Of a stretch of 64,000 nucleotides of DNA, positions 34,865 to 44,122 are shown piece after piece. Position 1 is the first letter of the stretch, and each line of letters opens with the position of its first letter. Made by a program: the position numbers and the translations under genes. Under the pieces are notes generated by a model, which was not told the origin of the DNA, searched no databases, and saw only the letters and a list, made by a program, of their open reading frames with translations. The DNA is from Microbacterium sp. zg-B185 (GTDB lineage Bacteria; Actinomycetota; Actinomycetes; Actinomycetales; Microbacteriaceae): NCBI RefSeq assembly GCF_030246885.1, contig NZ_CP126739.1, positions 1,550,001-1,614,000 on the forward strand, written 5' to 3'.

Positions 34865-36169
34865 ATGCCGGAGCCCCTGATCGCCGTCCCTCTGAGCGGG
34901 TGGCAGGACCCGGCGTCCGTCCACGCATTCATCGTCGGCTGCTCCTCTGATTCCTTCTGGCTGGACGCAGGACCATCGGCCGAGAGCGGCTGGAGCTGGG
35001 TGGGCGACGGTGTCGTGGAGGATCATCCCGACCGCGTGCGCGCCGTCGCGCTGGCCGGCGCCCGGCCGCGGGACGGGTGGGATGCCGGCCGCTTCCGCGG
35101 CGGGTGGATCGGGTGGCTCGGATACGAGGACGCGGCTGCTCGTGCGGGAGCGCCGGTGAGTGAGGCCGGTCCCGATGCGCCCACCGAGCGGTGGCTCCGG
35201 GTGGAGCGCTTCGTGGCCTTCGATCATGCCCGTCGCCGCGCCTGGGCGGTGGCGCCCGCCGAAGCGGTCGAAGCGTTCGCGGCGGCTGTGACTGCTCCCC
35301 ACCCGGGCATCGGTGCGCCGGTGCCGCTGCGGGTGCAGGCGACGGGCCGGCATGAGCCGGACGCGTACGCGGCGCTGATCGAACGCTGCCGGGACGCCAT
35401 CCGCGAAGGCGATGCCTACCAGCTGTGCTTGACGACGCGGTTCACCGTGGATGCCGAGGTCGATGCGGTGGCCACGTACGCCCGGTTGCGACGGATGACG
35501 CCGGCGCACCACGGCGGGCTCGTCCGCTCGGGAGAGTTCGCGCTCGCCAGCGCGAGCCCCGAGCGTTTCCTGGAGGTCGAGGACGGCGTCGTGCGCACCC
35601 GGCCGATCAAGGGAACCCGGCCGCGCGGCTCCGATCCGATCGAGGACGCCGCCCTGGCCGAGGAGCTGCGGACCAGCCAGAAGGAACGGGCCGAGAACGT
35701 CATGATCGTGGACCTGATGCGCAACGACCTGTCGCGTGTCTGCGAACCCGGCTCAGTGGGCGTCGAGGGTCTTCTCGAGGTGGAGTCGTATCCGGCGGTG
35801 CACCAGCTGGTGAGCACCGTGTCCGGGACGCTGACACCGGACGTCACCGTCGGCGACCTGCTCGATGCGACCTTCCCCGCCGGGAGCATGACCGGAGCTC
35901 CGAAGCTGTCCGCGATGACGATCCTGCACGAGCTGGAACGTGGCCCACGTGGCGTGTTCGCCGGCTGCTTCGGATGGATCGGCAGCGACGGTGCGCTGGA
36001 TCTGGCGATGGTGATCCGCTCCATCGTCGTGCACCCGGGCGGAGCGTACGTGGGAGCAGGCGGAGGGATCACATGGCGGTCCGAGGCCGCCGCGGAGGTC
36101 GCCGAGGTCGGCGTCAAGGCCCGGGGCCCACTGGCCGCGATCGGCGCGGATCTGCCTCCCGGCTGGTGA
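34865..36169 (+). CDS. pabB: Aminodeoxychorismate synthase component I
   Basis: Chorismate-using enzyme for 4-aminobenzoate and folate synthesis, 434 residues. The C-terminal catalytic domain has AIREGDAYQLCLTTRF, ASASPERFLEV, PIKGTRPRG, SQKERAENVMIVDLMRNDL and GSMTGAPKLSAM. The lysine in PIKGT (anthranilate synthases have PIAGT) supports PabB over TrpE. The N-terminal part is divergent. PabA and PabC are not in this window. TAGCCT 6 nt before the ATG suggests a leaderless transcript, although GGGAGG also sits in that gap. Confidence 0.92.
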   Translation: MPEPLIAVPLSGWQDPASVHAFIVGCSSDSFWLDAGPSAESGWSWVGDGVVEDHPDRVRAVALAGARPRDGWDAGRFRGGWIGWLGYEDAAARAGAPVSEAGPDAPTERWLRVERFVAFDHARRRAWAVAPAEAVEAFAAAVTAPHPGIGAPVPLRVQATGRHEPDAYAALIERCRDAIREGDAYQLCLTTRFTVDAEVDAVATYARLRRMTPAHHGGLVRSGEFALASASPERFLEVEDGVVRTRPIKGTRPRGSDPIEDAALAEELRTSQKERAENVMIVDLMRNDLSRVCEPGSVGVEGLLEVESYPAVHQLVSTVSGTLTPDVTVGDLLDATFPAGSMTGAPKLSAMTILHELERGPRGVFAGCFGWIGSDGALDLAMVIRSIVVHPGGAYVGAGGGITWRSEAAAEVAEVGVKARGPLAAIGADLPPGW

Positions 36170-36184
36170 CGAGGCGCGGTCCGG

Positions 36185-36190
36185 TAGCCT
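36185..36190 (+). promoter_or_regulatory. Possible -10 box of leuS
   Basis: TAGCCT at 36185-36190 would start transcription near 36197, leaving a leader of about 44 nt before the GTG of leuS. Confidence 0.4.
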
Positions 36191-36240
36191 AGAAGGCGCG
36201 CTCTGCGCGTCCAGCACACCCCCACGATTGGCATCTTTCC

Positions 36241-38829
36241 GTGAGTCAGACCCTTCCGCCCGACACCGCCGCGCCCTCCGAGGGCGGGTACGATGCCTAC
36301 GCCATCCAGCAGAAGTGGCAGGCGCGGTGGCGCGAGGCCGACCCGTTCCGTGCGGGCGGCGCCGAGGATCGACGGCCGCGGAAGTACGTGCTGGGCATGT
36401 TCCCCTACCCCTCGGGTGACCTGCACATGGGTCACGCCGAGAGCTATGCGTACGTCGACGTGGTGGCGCGTTTCTGGCGCCACCGCGGCTACAACGTGCT
36501 CAACCCGATCGGCTGGGACTCCTTCGGGCTGCCCGCCGAGAACGCGGCGATCCAGCGCGGTGCCGACCCGCGCGAGTGGACGTACGCGAACATCGAACAG
36601 CACAAGAAGAGCTTCCGCGAGTACGGCTCGTCATACGACTGGAGCCGGATCCTGCACACCAGCGACCCGGACTACTACCGCTGGAACCAGTGGCTGTTCC
36701 AGCGCCTGTACGAGCGCGGTCTGGCCTACCGCAAGGAGAGCCCGGTCAACTGGTGCCCGAACGATCAGACCGTGCTGGCCAATGAGCAGGTCGTGGACGG
36801 CCGCTGCGAGCGCTGCGGCACCGAAGTGGTCAAGAAGAAGCTCACCCAGTGGTACTTCCGGATCACCGAGTACGCCGACCGCCTCCTGGACGACCTGAAC
36901 CAGCTCGAAGGCTTCTGGCCCCAGAAGGTGCTGCGCATGCAGCGCAACTGGATCGGACGATCCATCGGGGCCGACATCGACTTCGAGATCGAAGGACACC
37001 CCGAGAAGGTCACCGTCTTCTCCACGCGCCCGGACACGCTGTACGGCGCGACCTTCTTCGTCGTGGCCCCCGACTCCGACCTGGCCTCGACCCTGGCGGC
37101 GGGGGCGTCGAGCGAGGTGCAGCTCCGATTCCAGGACTACCTGACCAGCGTCGGCCGCACCTCCGAGATCGAGCGCCAGAGCACGGATCGTCCCAAGACC
37201 GGCGTCTTCCTGGAGCGGTACGCCATCAACCCGATCAACGGCGAGCGACTGCCGATCTGGGCTGCCGACTACGTGCTGGCCGACTACGGGCACGGCGCCG
37301 TCATGGCCGTGCCCGCCCACGACCAGCGCGACCTCGACTTCGCGCGCGCCTTCGATCTGCCGGTGCGGGTGGTCGTGGACACGACCGCGCCGGTGACCGG
37401 CGCGATCGCCGTGATCGAGCTGGACGAGCACGGCGATCCCATCGATCCCGGCCCGAGCGCGGCATCCGTCCCCGACCTGGACCCGGCAACGACCGGCGTC
37501 GCGCTGACCGGCGAGGGCCGGATGATCAACTCCGGACCGCTCGACGGGCTCTCCAAGCGAAACGCCATCGCGCGCATCACCGAGCAGCTCACCGCTGCCG
37601 GCACGGGCCGCACGTCGAAGTCCTATCGACTGCGGGATTGGCTCATCTCACGCCAGCGTTTCTGGGGCACCCCGATCCCCATGATCCACACCGAGGACGG
37701 CCGCACCGTTCCGGTGCCCGACGAGCAGCTGCCGCTGACCCTGCCCGACGCCAAGGAACTCGACCTGGCGCCGAGGGGAACGTCGCCGCTGGGTGCCGCG
37801 AAGGAGTGGATGGCCACGACCGACCCCGAGACCGGCGCACCGGCCACGCGCGATCCGGACACGATGGACACCTTCGTGGACAGCTCGTGGTATTTCCTGC
37901 GCTTCCTCTCACCGGGTGACCCGACCGAGGCGTTCTCGCCGAAAGAGGCCGCCAAGTGGGCGCCCGTCGATTCGTACATCGGCGGCGTCGAGCACGCGAT
38001 CCTGCATCTGCTGTACGCGCGCTTCATCACCAAGGTCCTCTTCGACATGGGTCTGGTGGACTTCACCGAACCGTTCTCGACCCTGATCAACCAGGGAATG
38101 GTCCTGCTCGGCGGCTCCAAGATGTCCAAGAGCAAGGGCAACCTGGTCGAGTTCTCCGCGAGCATGGTCGACCCCGGCGCGGATGCCGTGCGCGTCGCGG
38201 TCGCCTTCGCCGGTCCGGTCGAGGACGACATCAACTGGGAGGACGTCTCGACCACCGGCGCGCAGAAGTTCCTGGCGCGGGCCTGGCGCGTGGCCCAGGA
38301 CGTGGCCAGCAGCCCGGACGTGGTCTGGGCCGAGGGCGACCAGGCGCTGCGACGCGTCACCCACCGCCTGCTCGCCGACGCTCCCGGGCTGGTCGAGCAC
38401 ACCAAGTTCAACGTGGTGGTCGCGCGGCTGATGGAACTGGTCAACGCCACCCGCAAGGTGATCGACAGCGGGGCCGGCCCGGCCGATCCCGCCGTCCGCG
38501 AGGCGGCCGAGACGACCGCAATGGTCCTGGACCTGTTCGCCCCGCACACTGCGGAGGAGATGTGGGAGATGCTGGGCTACCAGCCGTTCGTCGGTCTGGT
38601 GCCCTGGCGCCAGCCCGATGCGACGCTGCTGGTGGAGGACACGGTCACCACCGTCATCCAGATCGACGGCAAGGTCCGCGCGACCATCGAGGTCTCCGCC
38701 CGGATCGATCCGGACGAGCTGGAAGCGCTGGCACGCGCCGATGCCCGCGTGCAGCGCGCGCTGAACGGCCGGGAGATCACCCGCGCCGTGGTGCGTCCGC
38801 CGAAGGTGGTCAGTTTCAGCACCAGCTGA
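36241..38829 (+). CDS. leuS: Leucine--tRNA ligase
   Basis: Class I synthetase charging tRNA-Leu, 862 residues, full length. The HIGH-type motif is in [17 protein letters not shown] (about residue 53-69). The editing domain includes [20 protein letters not shown] and the [19 protein letters not shown] block. The KMSKS signature is in [13 protein letters not shown] (38113-38151). The anticodon-binding helices and the C-terminal [13 protein letters not shown] domain follow. The GTG start at 36241 gives the conserved [12 protein letters not shown] shortly after. Separate transcription unit. Confidence 0.97.
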   Translation: MSQTLPPDTAAPSEGGYDAYAIQQKWQARWREADPFRAGGAEDRRPRKYVLGMFPYPSGDLHMGHAESYAYVDVVARFWRHRGYNVLNPIGWDSFGLPAENAAIQRGADPREWTYANIEQHKKSFREYGSSYDWSRILHTSDPDYYRWNQWLFQRLYERGLAYRKESPVNWCPNDQTVLANEQVVDGRCERCGTEVVKKKLTQWYFRITEYADRLLDDLNQLEGFWPQKVLRMQRNWIGRSIGADIDFEIEGHPEKVTVFSTRPDTLYGATFFVVAPDSDLASTLAAGASSEVQLRFQDYLTSVGRTSEIERQSTDRPKTGVFLERYAINPINGERLPIWAADYVLADYGHGAVMAVPAHDQRDLDFARAFDLPVRVVVDTTAPVTGAIAVIELDEHGDPIDPGPSAASVPDLDPATTGVALTGEGRMINSGPLDGLSKRNAIARITEQLTAAGTGRTSKSYRLRDWLISRQRFWGTPIPMIHTEDGRTVPVPDEQLPLTLPDAKELDLAPRGTSPLGAAKEWMATTDPETGAPATRDPDTMDTFVDSSWYFLRFLSPGDPTEAFSPKEAAKWAPVDSYIGGVEHAILHLLYARFITKVLFDMGLVDFTEPFSTLINQGMVLLGGSKMSKSKGNLVEFSASMVDPGADAVRVAVAFAGPVEDDINWEDVSTTGAQKFLARAWRVAQDVASSPDVVWAEGDQALRRVTHRLLADAPGLVEHTKFNVVVARLMELVNATRKVIDSGAGPADPAVREAAETTAMVLDLFAPHTAEEMWEMLGYQPFVGLVPWRQPDATLLVEDTVTTVIQIDGKVRATIEVSARIDPDELEALARADARVQRALNGREITRAVVRPPKVVSFSTS

Positions 38830-38858
38830 TGCCGTTGTGGTGCCCGGAGCGCGTGGGT

Positions 38859-38894
38859 TATCCTCCAGATTCCGGAACCGATCGAGCCGGTTCC
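38859..38894 (+). promoter_or_regulatory. Possible promoter and leader hairpin of the MEDS gene
   Basis: TATCCT (38859-38864) could be a -10 box. Just after it, GGAACCG (38874-38880) pairs with CGGTTCC (38888-38894) over a 7-nt loop, 16 nt before the ATG and close to the ribosome site. The hairpin could instead be the leuS terminator. No further evidence. Confidence 0.3.
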
Positions 38895-38910
38895 TCGCTG
38901 GGGCGGGAAA

Positions 38911-39540
38911 ATGGCATCCGAACACCGTCATGCAGCCGACCCGATCACCTTCGCGGGTGGCGTGCTGGACCGCTACCGCCACGTGTGCGCGTTCATGGAC
39001 GGGCAGGCCGACGATGCTGTTCTGGATCCGTTCATCGCCCAGGGGATCGATCACGGCGACCGCCTGCTCTACGTCGTGGATCCCGCGGCATCCGCAGCGC
39101 CGGTGACGCACATCCGGCACCTGGGATACGACGCGGGACGGCTTCTCGAAGAGCATCGCTGTGAAGTGCGGACCTGGTCGGAGACCTACCTGCAGGGCGG
39201 CAGCTTCGATCAGGGACGGATGCTGGATCAACTGGACCGGATGCTCGGAGCCGGCGACTCGCCCCGCACCCGCATGCTGTGCGACATGGGGTGGGCGGTG
39301 GACCGCCCGGGGATCGCGGAGAGCCTGATCCGGTTCGAGGCACGCGCGAACTTCATCCACGCCCGCCATGAGCACGTCGTGATCTGCTCCTACGATGCGA
39401 CGAGGTTCGACGGCTCGTTCGTGATCGACATCCTGCGCACCCATCCGATGGTCCTGATCGGCGGGATCCTGCAGGAGAACCCGTTCTTCGTCCCGCCGTC
39501 CGAGTTCCTGCGGGAGCGCAGTGCGACCTCGGATGCCTGA
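38911..39540 (+). CDS. MEDS-domain sensory protein
   Basis: A 209-residue protein with the MEDS (methanogen/methylotroph DcmR sensory) domain. HVCAFMDGQADDAVLDPFIAQGIDHGDRLLYVVD is the diagnostic N-terminus, followed by a Rossmann-like arrangement (MLCDMGWAV, ANFIHARHEHVVICSYDATRFDGSFVIDILRTHPMVLIGG). The domain is thought to sense small molecules and is often fused to, or next to, a DNA-binding domain. Here the following LuxR-type gene overlaps it, so the pair may be a split sensor-regulator. Confidence 0.85.
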   Translation: MASEHRHAADPITFAGGVLDRYRHVCAFMDGQADDAVLDPFIAQGIDHGDRLLYVVDPAASAAPVTHIRHLGYDAGRLLEEHRCEVRTWSETYLQGGSFDQGRMLDQLDRMLGAGDSPRTRMLCDMGWAVDRPGIAESLIRFEARANFIHARHEHVVICSYDATRFDGSFVIDILRTHPMVLIGGILQENPFFVPPSEFLRERSATSDA

Positions 39541-40507
39541 CGGGGCCATCCCGGTGATGGACGCATCGTCGAGGCCCGCCAAGGCGGCTGATCTCGCGCT
39601 GTCCGCAGCCGATTCGCGACGATGGATGCGCGACCTGGGCGCGCTGCTCGCGCTGCCGGCCATGTGGGTGGACCATGAACCCGCGGAGATCGCGACCGGC
39701 CTGCTGAGCGTGCTGGCCGGTGTCCTGCAGCTCGAGGGCGCGTACGCGCGCTTCCAGGACCTGCCCTCCGGCAGCGTTCCGCTGGAATGCTGGCGGCCCT
39801 CCGGATCCACCCCGCCCCCGGAATTTCGAATCCTCCTGGACACGGGGGCGCCGGGGGCCGGGACGACGACCACGCCGGTGCGTGCCGACGGGCGGCGCAC
39901 CGTCCGCGTCACGAGCGTGCCACTGGCACTCCCCTGGGAGAGCGGGCTGGTGCTCGTCTCCTCCGAGCGGGAGGACTTTCCGACCGCCATGGAGACGCAT
40001 CTGCTGCGCATCGCGGTCAGTCAAGCCGCGATCGCCATCCACACCGCGCGCCGCATCGGGCGCGAGCACGCCGCGCGCGTCGCCGCGGAGGCTGCTCTGC
40101 GCCGACAGCACGAGCTGGTGCGCGCCCTGGCCGAAGATGTCGGTCCGTCGTTCGCGGCGCTGACGCGCCGGATGCAGGAGGCCGCGCAGCTGCAGAACGA
40201 TGTCGATTCGCTGCTGGCGGCGCTCGGTGCCGATACCGGCCTGCCATCGGTGCGGGAAGCGGTGCCGCCGGCGCCGGCGGGCGGCACGTCCCGCGACGGC
40301 GTCCGCTCGGCCGTGCCCTCCTTGACCCGTCGCGAGACCGAGGTGTTGGGACTGCTGGCCCAGGGCCTGAGCAACAAGGAGATCGCCGGGATGATGTGGC
40401 TCAGCGACCGCACCGTCGAACGGCACGTCACCAGCCTGTACCGCAAGATCGGCGTGGCCCGTCGCAGCGAAGCGACCGCCTTCGCATTCCGACACGGCCT
40501 GGCCTGA
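39533..40507 (+). CDS. LuxR-type response regulator with GAF-like N-terminus
   Basis: A regulator of about 324 residues. The last ~65 residues are a LuxR HTH: LTRRETEVLGLLAQGLSNKEIAGMMWLSDRTVERHVTSLYRKIGVARRSEA. The first ~150 residues resemble a divergent GAF-type sensor (LLALPAMWVDHEPAEIATGLLSVLAGVLQLEGAYARF, VLVSSEREDFPTAMETHLLRIAVSQAAIAIHTAR), followed by a helical linker. No receiver Asp is present. Starts at GTG 39521, ATG 39533 and ATG 39557 are possible; all but the last overlap the MEDS gene. It may control the epoxide hydrolase operon 150 bp downstream. Confidence 0.85.
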   Translation: MPDGAIPVMDASSRPAKAADLALSAADSRRWMRDLGALLALPAMWVDHEPAEIATGLLSVLAGVLQLEGAYARFQDLPSGSVPLECWRPSGSTPPPEFRILLDTGAPGAGTTTTPVRADGRRTVRVTSVPLALPWESGLVLVSSEREDFPTAMETHLLRIAVSQAAIAIHTARRIGREHAARVAAEAALRRQHELVRALAEDVGPSFAALTRRMQEAAQLQNDVDSLLAALGADTGLPSVREAVPPAPAGGTSRDGVRSAVPSLTRRETEVLGLLAQGLSNKEIAGMMWLSDRTVERHVTSLYRKIGVARRSEATAFAFRHGLA

Positions 40508-40660
40508 TCGGCGGCAGCGGGTCGGCGGTTGAGGGTTTGCCGACACGGGGGTGCGCACTCGGCGGGACAGTTGAGGATTCCCGCGGACGCCGTCGGCGGC
40601 GGTGCCGCGGGAGCATTCGACGTGCGGCACAACGCGGCCGCGTTCGCAGAGGAGATCACC

Positions 40661-41875
40661 ATGACCATGACCGAAGACCGGGCCGAACAACGCAGCGACG
40701 ACACCGCGCTTCGTCCGTTCACCGTGCAGTTCGCGCAGGAGGACCTGGATGACCTGCGCACGCGGGTGCGTGAGACCCGCTGGCCGGAGCGGGAGACCGT
40801 CGACGACGCCTCGCAGGGGGTCCAGCTCCAGGTCGTCCAGCAGCTCGCACAGCGCTGGGCCGACGATTACGACTGGCGGGCCGTCGAATCACGGCTCAAC
40901 GAGCTGCCGCAGTTCGTCACGCGGATCGATGGGCTCGACATCCATTTCATCCACGTCCGGTCGGCGCACGAAGGCGCCCTGCCGATGATCGTCACGCACG
41001 GATGGCCGGGCTCGGTGATCGAGCAGCTGAAGATCATCGGCCCCCTGACCGATCCCACCGCGCATGGCGCGAGCGCCGAGGACGCGTTCCACCTCGTCAT
41101 CCCGTCCCTTCCCGGACACGGATTCTCCGCCGCACCGGACGCGACCGGCTGGGACCCGATCCGCATCGCCAAGGCCTGGGTGCAGCTCATGCGCCGGCTC
41201 GGATACGAGCGCTACGTCGCACAGGGCGGGGACTGGGGCAACGCCGTGACCGAGCAGATGGCGCTGCTGACCCCGCCGGGACTCATCGGCATCCACACCA
41301 ACATGCCGGCCACGGTCCCGGACGCGATTCAAGCGGCACTGAGCGCCGGCGAGCCGGCGCCCGAGGACCTCTCGCCGGAGGAGCGCGGCGCGTGGGACCA
41401 ATTGGCGTTCTTCTACGCCCACGGGCTGGCCTACGCCCAGGAGATGGGAAACCGACCGCAGACGCTCTACGGGCTCGCCGACTCGCCCGTCGGCTTGGCC
41501 GCCTGGATGCTCGATCACGACTCCCGCAGCTATGACCTGATCGCGCGGGTGTTCGCGGGCGGCAGCGAAGGGCTCACTGCGCAGGACATCCTCGACAACG
41601 TGACGCTGTACTGGCTGACCAACACGGCGGTGTCTTCGGCGCGTCTGTACTGGGAGAGCAAGCTCCCGTTCTTCGCGCCCAAGGGAGTCACGCTGCCGGT
41701 CGCGGTGAGCGTCTTCCCCGACGAGATCTACGCGGCGCCGCGCAGTTGGAGCGCGCAGGCGTACCCGAACCTGATCCACTTCAACCGCCTGGATCGCGGC
41801 GGCCACTTCGCGGCCTGGGAGCAGCCCGACCTGTTCTCGCGGGAGATGCGCGCCGCTTTCCGGTCGTTGCGGTGA
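40661..41875 (+). CDS. Epoxide hydrolase family protein (EHN domain)
   Basis: An alpha/beta hydrolase of 404 residues with an N-terminal EHN cap (LRPFTVQFAQEDLDDLRTRVRETRWPE). The oxyanion motif is HGWPGS, the nucleophile Asp191 is in QGGDWGNAV, and the catalytic His382 is in RGGHFAAWEQP. GHGFSAAPDATGWDP is also typical. Members open epoxides to diols and detoxify xenobiotics; the substrate is unknown. GAGGAG lies 6-7 nt before the ATG. It starts a run of three overlapping or closely spaced genes. Confidence 0.92.
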   Translation: MTMTEDRAEQRSDDTALRPFTVQFAQEDLDDLRTRVRETRWPERETVDDASQGVQLQVVQQLAQRWADDYDWRAVESRLNELPQFVTRIDGLDIHFIHVRSAHEGALPMIVTHGWPGSVIEQLKIIGPLTDPTAHGASAEDAFHLVIPSLPGHGFSAAPDATGWDPIRIAKAWVQLMRRLGYERYVAQGGDWGNAVTEQMALLTPPGLIGIHTNMPATVPDAIQAALSAGEPAPEDLSPEERGAWDQLAFFYAHGLAYAQEMGNRPQTLYGLADSPVGLAAWMLDHDSRSYDLIARVFAGGSEGLTAQDILDNVTLYWLTNTAVSSARLYWESKLPFFAPKGVTLPVAVSVFPDEIYAAPRSWSAQAYPNLIHFNRLDRGGHFAAWEQPDLFSREMRAAFRSLR

Positions 41876-41895
41876 GCCCCGGGGACAGTGACATC

Positions 41896-42336
41896 ATGAC
41901 CGACGCAGTCCGATCCGCCGTGTCCCCCAGCGACGGCGCGTTCGCTCCGCTGTCCCAGATCGACGCCGGCGAGCTGAGCGTGGGCCTGGTCGATCTGGGG
42001 CCGGCGGACGGTCCCGCGGTCCTGCTGCTGCACGGGTGGCCGTACGACGCCACCGAGCGCGGGCGTCGCGGGTACGAGCAGTACCGCGGCGAGTTCGCGC
42101 GGCTGATCTGGAAGACCGCCTCGCCGCGGTGGAACTTCGACGAGCAGACCTTCGATCGGACTGCGGCGCTGTTCGCCGGCGCCTACGAGCACCGCTTCAT
42201 CGGCGGGGGAGTCGGCCACAACCTCCCGCAAGAAGCACCGCATGCGTTCGCCGACGCCGTCCTCGACGTGGCCGGGACGCGTCGGCCGGAGCAGGCGGAG
42301 GAGGCGAGCGTCGATGTCGCGGCGAGTCTGCACTGA
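41896..42336 (+). pseudogene. Alpha/beta hydrolase gene with two in-frame internal deletions
   Basis: A 146-residue open frame. Residues 1-51 (to LLLHGWPYD) are the normal N-terminus of a ~290-residue hydrolase. It then jumps to ATERGRRGYEQYRGEFARLIWKTASPRWNFD, normally about 100 residues later, then to YEHRFIGGGVGHNLPQEAP, normally a further 60 residues later. The nucleophile elbow (usually GFDWG) is lost, while the C-terminal His motif remains. No stop or shift interrupts it. It cannot be an active hydrolase. A frameless decay would leave stops, so the two clean deletions are notable. Confidence 0.7.
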
Positions 42337-43390
42337 GGATGCGGAGGGACCGGTCGACACCCCCGCCCGCGGCGGGCTGGTCCGCTCGATCGCGCACCGG
42401 CTTGCCGGGGACCGGGAGCTCCTCCCGGACGAGCGACGGCTGCCGTCCTTCGACCGGGCGACCGGCTGGCTGCAGTCCGATCCGCTCACTCCGGTGGCGC
42501 TTCGCGGTCGCGTCGTCCTGGTCGATTTCTGGACCTACACCTGCGTGAACTGGCTGCGGACGCTGCCGTACCTGTCGGCGTGGCATGCCAAATACGCCGA
42601 CGCGGGATTGAGCATCATCGGCGTGCACACACCCGAGTTCGGCTTCGAGCACTCCCTCCGCAACGTCAGGATGCAGGCGCAGGACCTCGGCGTCCGCTAC
42701 CCGGTTGCCATCGACAACGACTACGGCGTGTGGGACGAGTTCGCCAACCACTACTGGCCGGCGCTGTACATCGCGGACGCGGCGGGACGGATCCGGTTCC
42801 ACCACTACGGCGAAGGCGAGTACGAGCGGACCGAAATGGTCATCCAACGGCTTCTCGTCGACGCGGGCAGCCCCCGGGTGGACCGGGAGCTGGTGCTGGT
42901 CGACCCGGTGGGGGTGGAGGTCGCCGCCGACTGGCGGTCCCTGCAATCCCCGGAGAGCTACCTCGGATACGCCCAGAGTGCCGGGTTCGCCTCGGAGGAC
43001 CCGGCGGCCTTTGACCGTCGGCACGCCTACAGCGGCGCCGCGCGGCTGCCGCTGAACGGGTGGGACCTCACCGGCGAATGGACGGTGACCAGCCAGGCGG
43101 TCGTGGCGGACCGCTCCGGCGGTCGGATCTCGTTCGCGTTCCACGCCAGAGATGTCAATCTCGTGATGGGGCCGGCGCGCGCGGGCGAGAGCATCCCGTT
43201 CCGGATCCTGCTGGACGGGGAAGCGGTCGGCGACGGCCGTGGCACCGATGCGGCGGCCGACGGGACCGGGGTGGTGCTGGATCAGAAGACGTACCAGCTC
43301 GTCCGGCAGCCCGAGCCGATCGTCGACCGTCTGTTCGAGATCGAGTTCGGCTCACCCGGAGTGGAGGCGTACTGCTTCACGTTCGGCTGA
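42314..43390 (+). CDS. Redoxin-domain protein (soluble DipZ C-terminal-like)
   Basis: A 358-residue cytoplasmic protein with a thioredoxin fold (TPVALRGRVVLVDFWTYTCVNWLRTLPYLSAWHAKYADAGLSIIGVHTPEF) and a C-terminal beta-sandwich of about 130 residues (GEWTVTSQAVVADRSGGRISFAFHARDVNLVMGP), as in the C-terminal part of mycobacterial DipZ. The active site reads CVNW: only the first cysteine of CxxC remains, so it cannot form the usual disulfide by itself. There is no membrane part. ATG 42314 overlaps the deleted hydrolase frame by 23 nt and has GAGGCGAG just ahead. Confidence 0.85.
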   Translation: MSRRVCTEDAEGPVDTPARGGLVRSIAHRLAGDRELLPDERRLPSFDRATGWLQSDPLTPVALRGRVVLVDFWTYTCVNWLRTLPYLSAWHAKYADAGLSIIGVHTPEFGFEHSLRNVRMQAQDLGVRYPVAIDNDYGVWDEFANHYWPALYIADAAGRIRFHHYGEGEYERTEMVIQRLLVDAGSPRVDRELVLVDPVGVEVAADWRSLQSPESYLGYAQSAGFASEDPAAFDRRHAYSGAARLPLNGWDLTGEWTVTSQAVVADRSGGRISFAFHARDVNLVMGPARAGESIPFRILLDGEAVGDGRGTDAAADGTGVVLDQKTYQLVRQPEPIVDRLFEIEFGSPGVEAYCFTFG

Positions 43391-43497
43391 GCCGCGCCCC
43401 GAGCACGCGCTCTCCGCCCGTCTCCTCCCCAGACGGAGGCGAGCGGTGAGCGTCCACGGGATCGCACGGGCCGCGCATCGGTGAGGGTCGACGCGGT

Positions 43498-43503
43498 TAC
43501 TTT
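43498..43503 (+). promoter_or_regulatory. Possible leaderless -10 box of comEA
   Basis: TACTTT ends 6 nt before the GTG at 43510. The 118 bp between the redoxin gene and comEA hold no other feature I can support. Confidence 0.35.
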
Positions 43504-43509
43504 CGCCGT

Positions 43510-44121
43510 GTGTCGACTGCCGAGGGATCCCGCACGGCGAGGCCTCGCGTGCGACTCGGGCTGGGGGCTGCCATCGTGGTGGTGCTGCTGGCACTGAGCG
43601 TCACCGTGGGCATCGGCATCCTGCGTGGTGCCGCCGCACCGGTCGAGACGGTGACCGTCGCGGAGGCAGGGCGGGTGGATGCCGCGACGCCGGAATCCGT
43701 GTACGTCCACGTCTCCGGCGCCGTGTCCGCGCCGGGCCTGTACGTCCTGCACGCGGGGGCTCGGGTGATGGATGCCGTCTCGGCCGCGGGAGGCTTCGCC
43801 GCCGGAGCCGACGAGATGGCCGTCAACCTGGCCCGTCCGATCAGCGACGGCGAGCAGCTGCACGTGCCGACCGCCGGGGACACAGCCGGGGCCGCGCCGG
43901 GCGGCGCGCCGGTGAGTCCGCCCGGGGACGGCCGAGTCAACCTGAACACCGCTTCTGAGGCCGAGCTGGACACCCTGCCGCGGATCGGACCGGCGCTCGC
44001 GGCGCGCATCATCGAGTGGCGCGATGCGAATGGGCGCTTCACCAGCGTCGAGGATCTGCTGGCCGTGCCCGGCATCGGCGACAAGATGCTCGAGGCCCTC
44101 CGCGATCTGGTCACGGTGTGA
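43510..44121 (+). CDS. comEA: ComEA-type DNA-binding protein
   Basis: A membrane-anchored DNA receptor-like protein of 203 residues. A hydrophobic anchor lies at about residues 17-40 (LGLGAAIVVVLLALSVTVGIGIL). A SLBB domain follows (VYVHVSGAVSAPGLYVLHAGARVMDAVSAAGG), then a Gly/Ala/Pro linker and a C-terminal helix-hairpin-helix pair (NLNTASEAELDTLPRIGPALAARIIEWR and VEDLLAVPGIGDKMLEALRDLV). ComEA binds incoming DNA in competent bacteria. It is 1 nt from the comEC start. Natural competence in this organism is not demonstrated. Confidence 0.92.
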   Translation: MSTAEGSRTARPRVRLGLGAAIVVVLLALSVTVGIGILRGAAAPVETVTVAEAGRVDAATPESVYVHVSGAVSAPGLYVLHAGARVMDAVSAAGGFAAGADEMAVNLARPISDGEQLHVPTAGDTAGAAPGGAPVSPPGDGRVNLNTASEAELDTLPRIGPALAARIIEWRDANGRFTSVEDLLAVPGIGDKMLEALRDLVTV

Positions 44122-44122
44122 C

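Noticed and set aside
37909..40011. A 700-codon minus-strand frame across leuS, MEDS and LuxR genes
   Set aside because: Shadow frame; the plus-strand genes have clear motifs.
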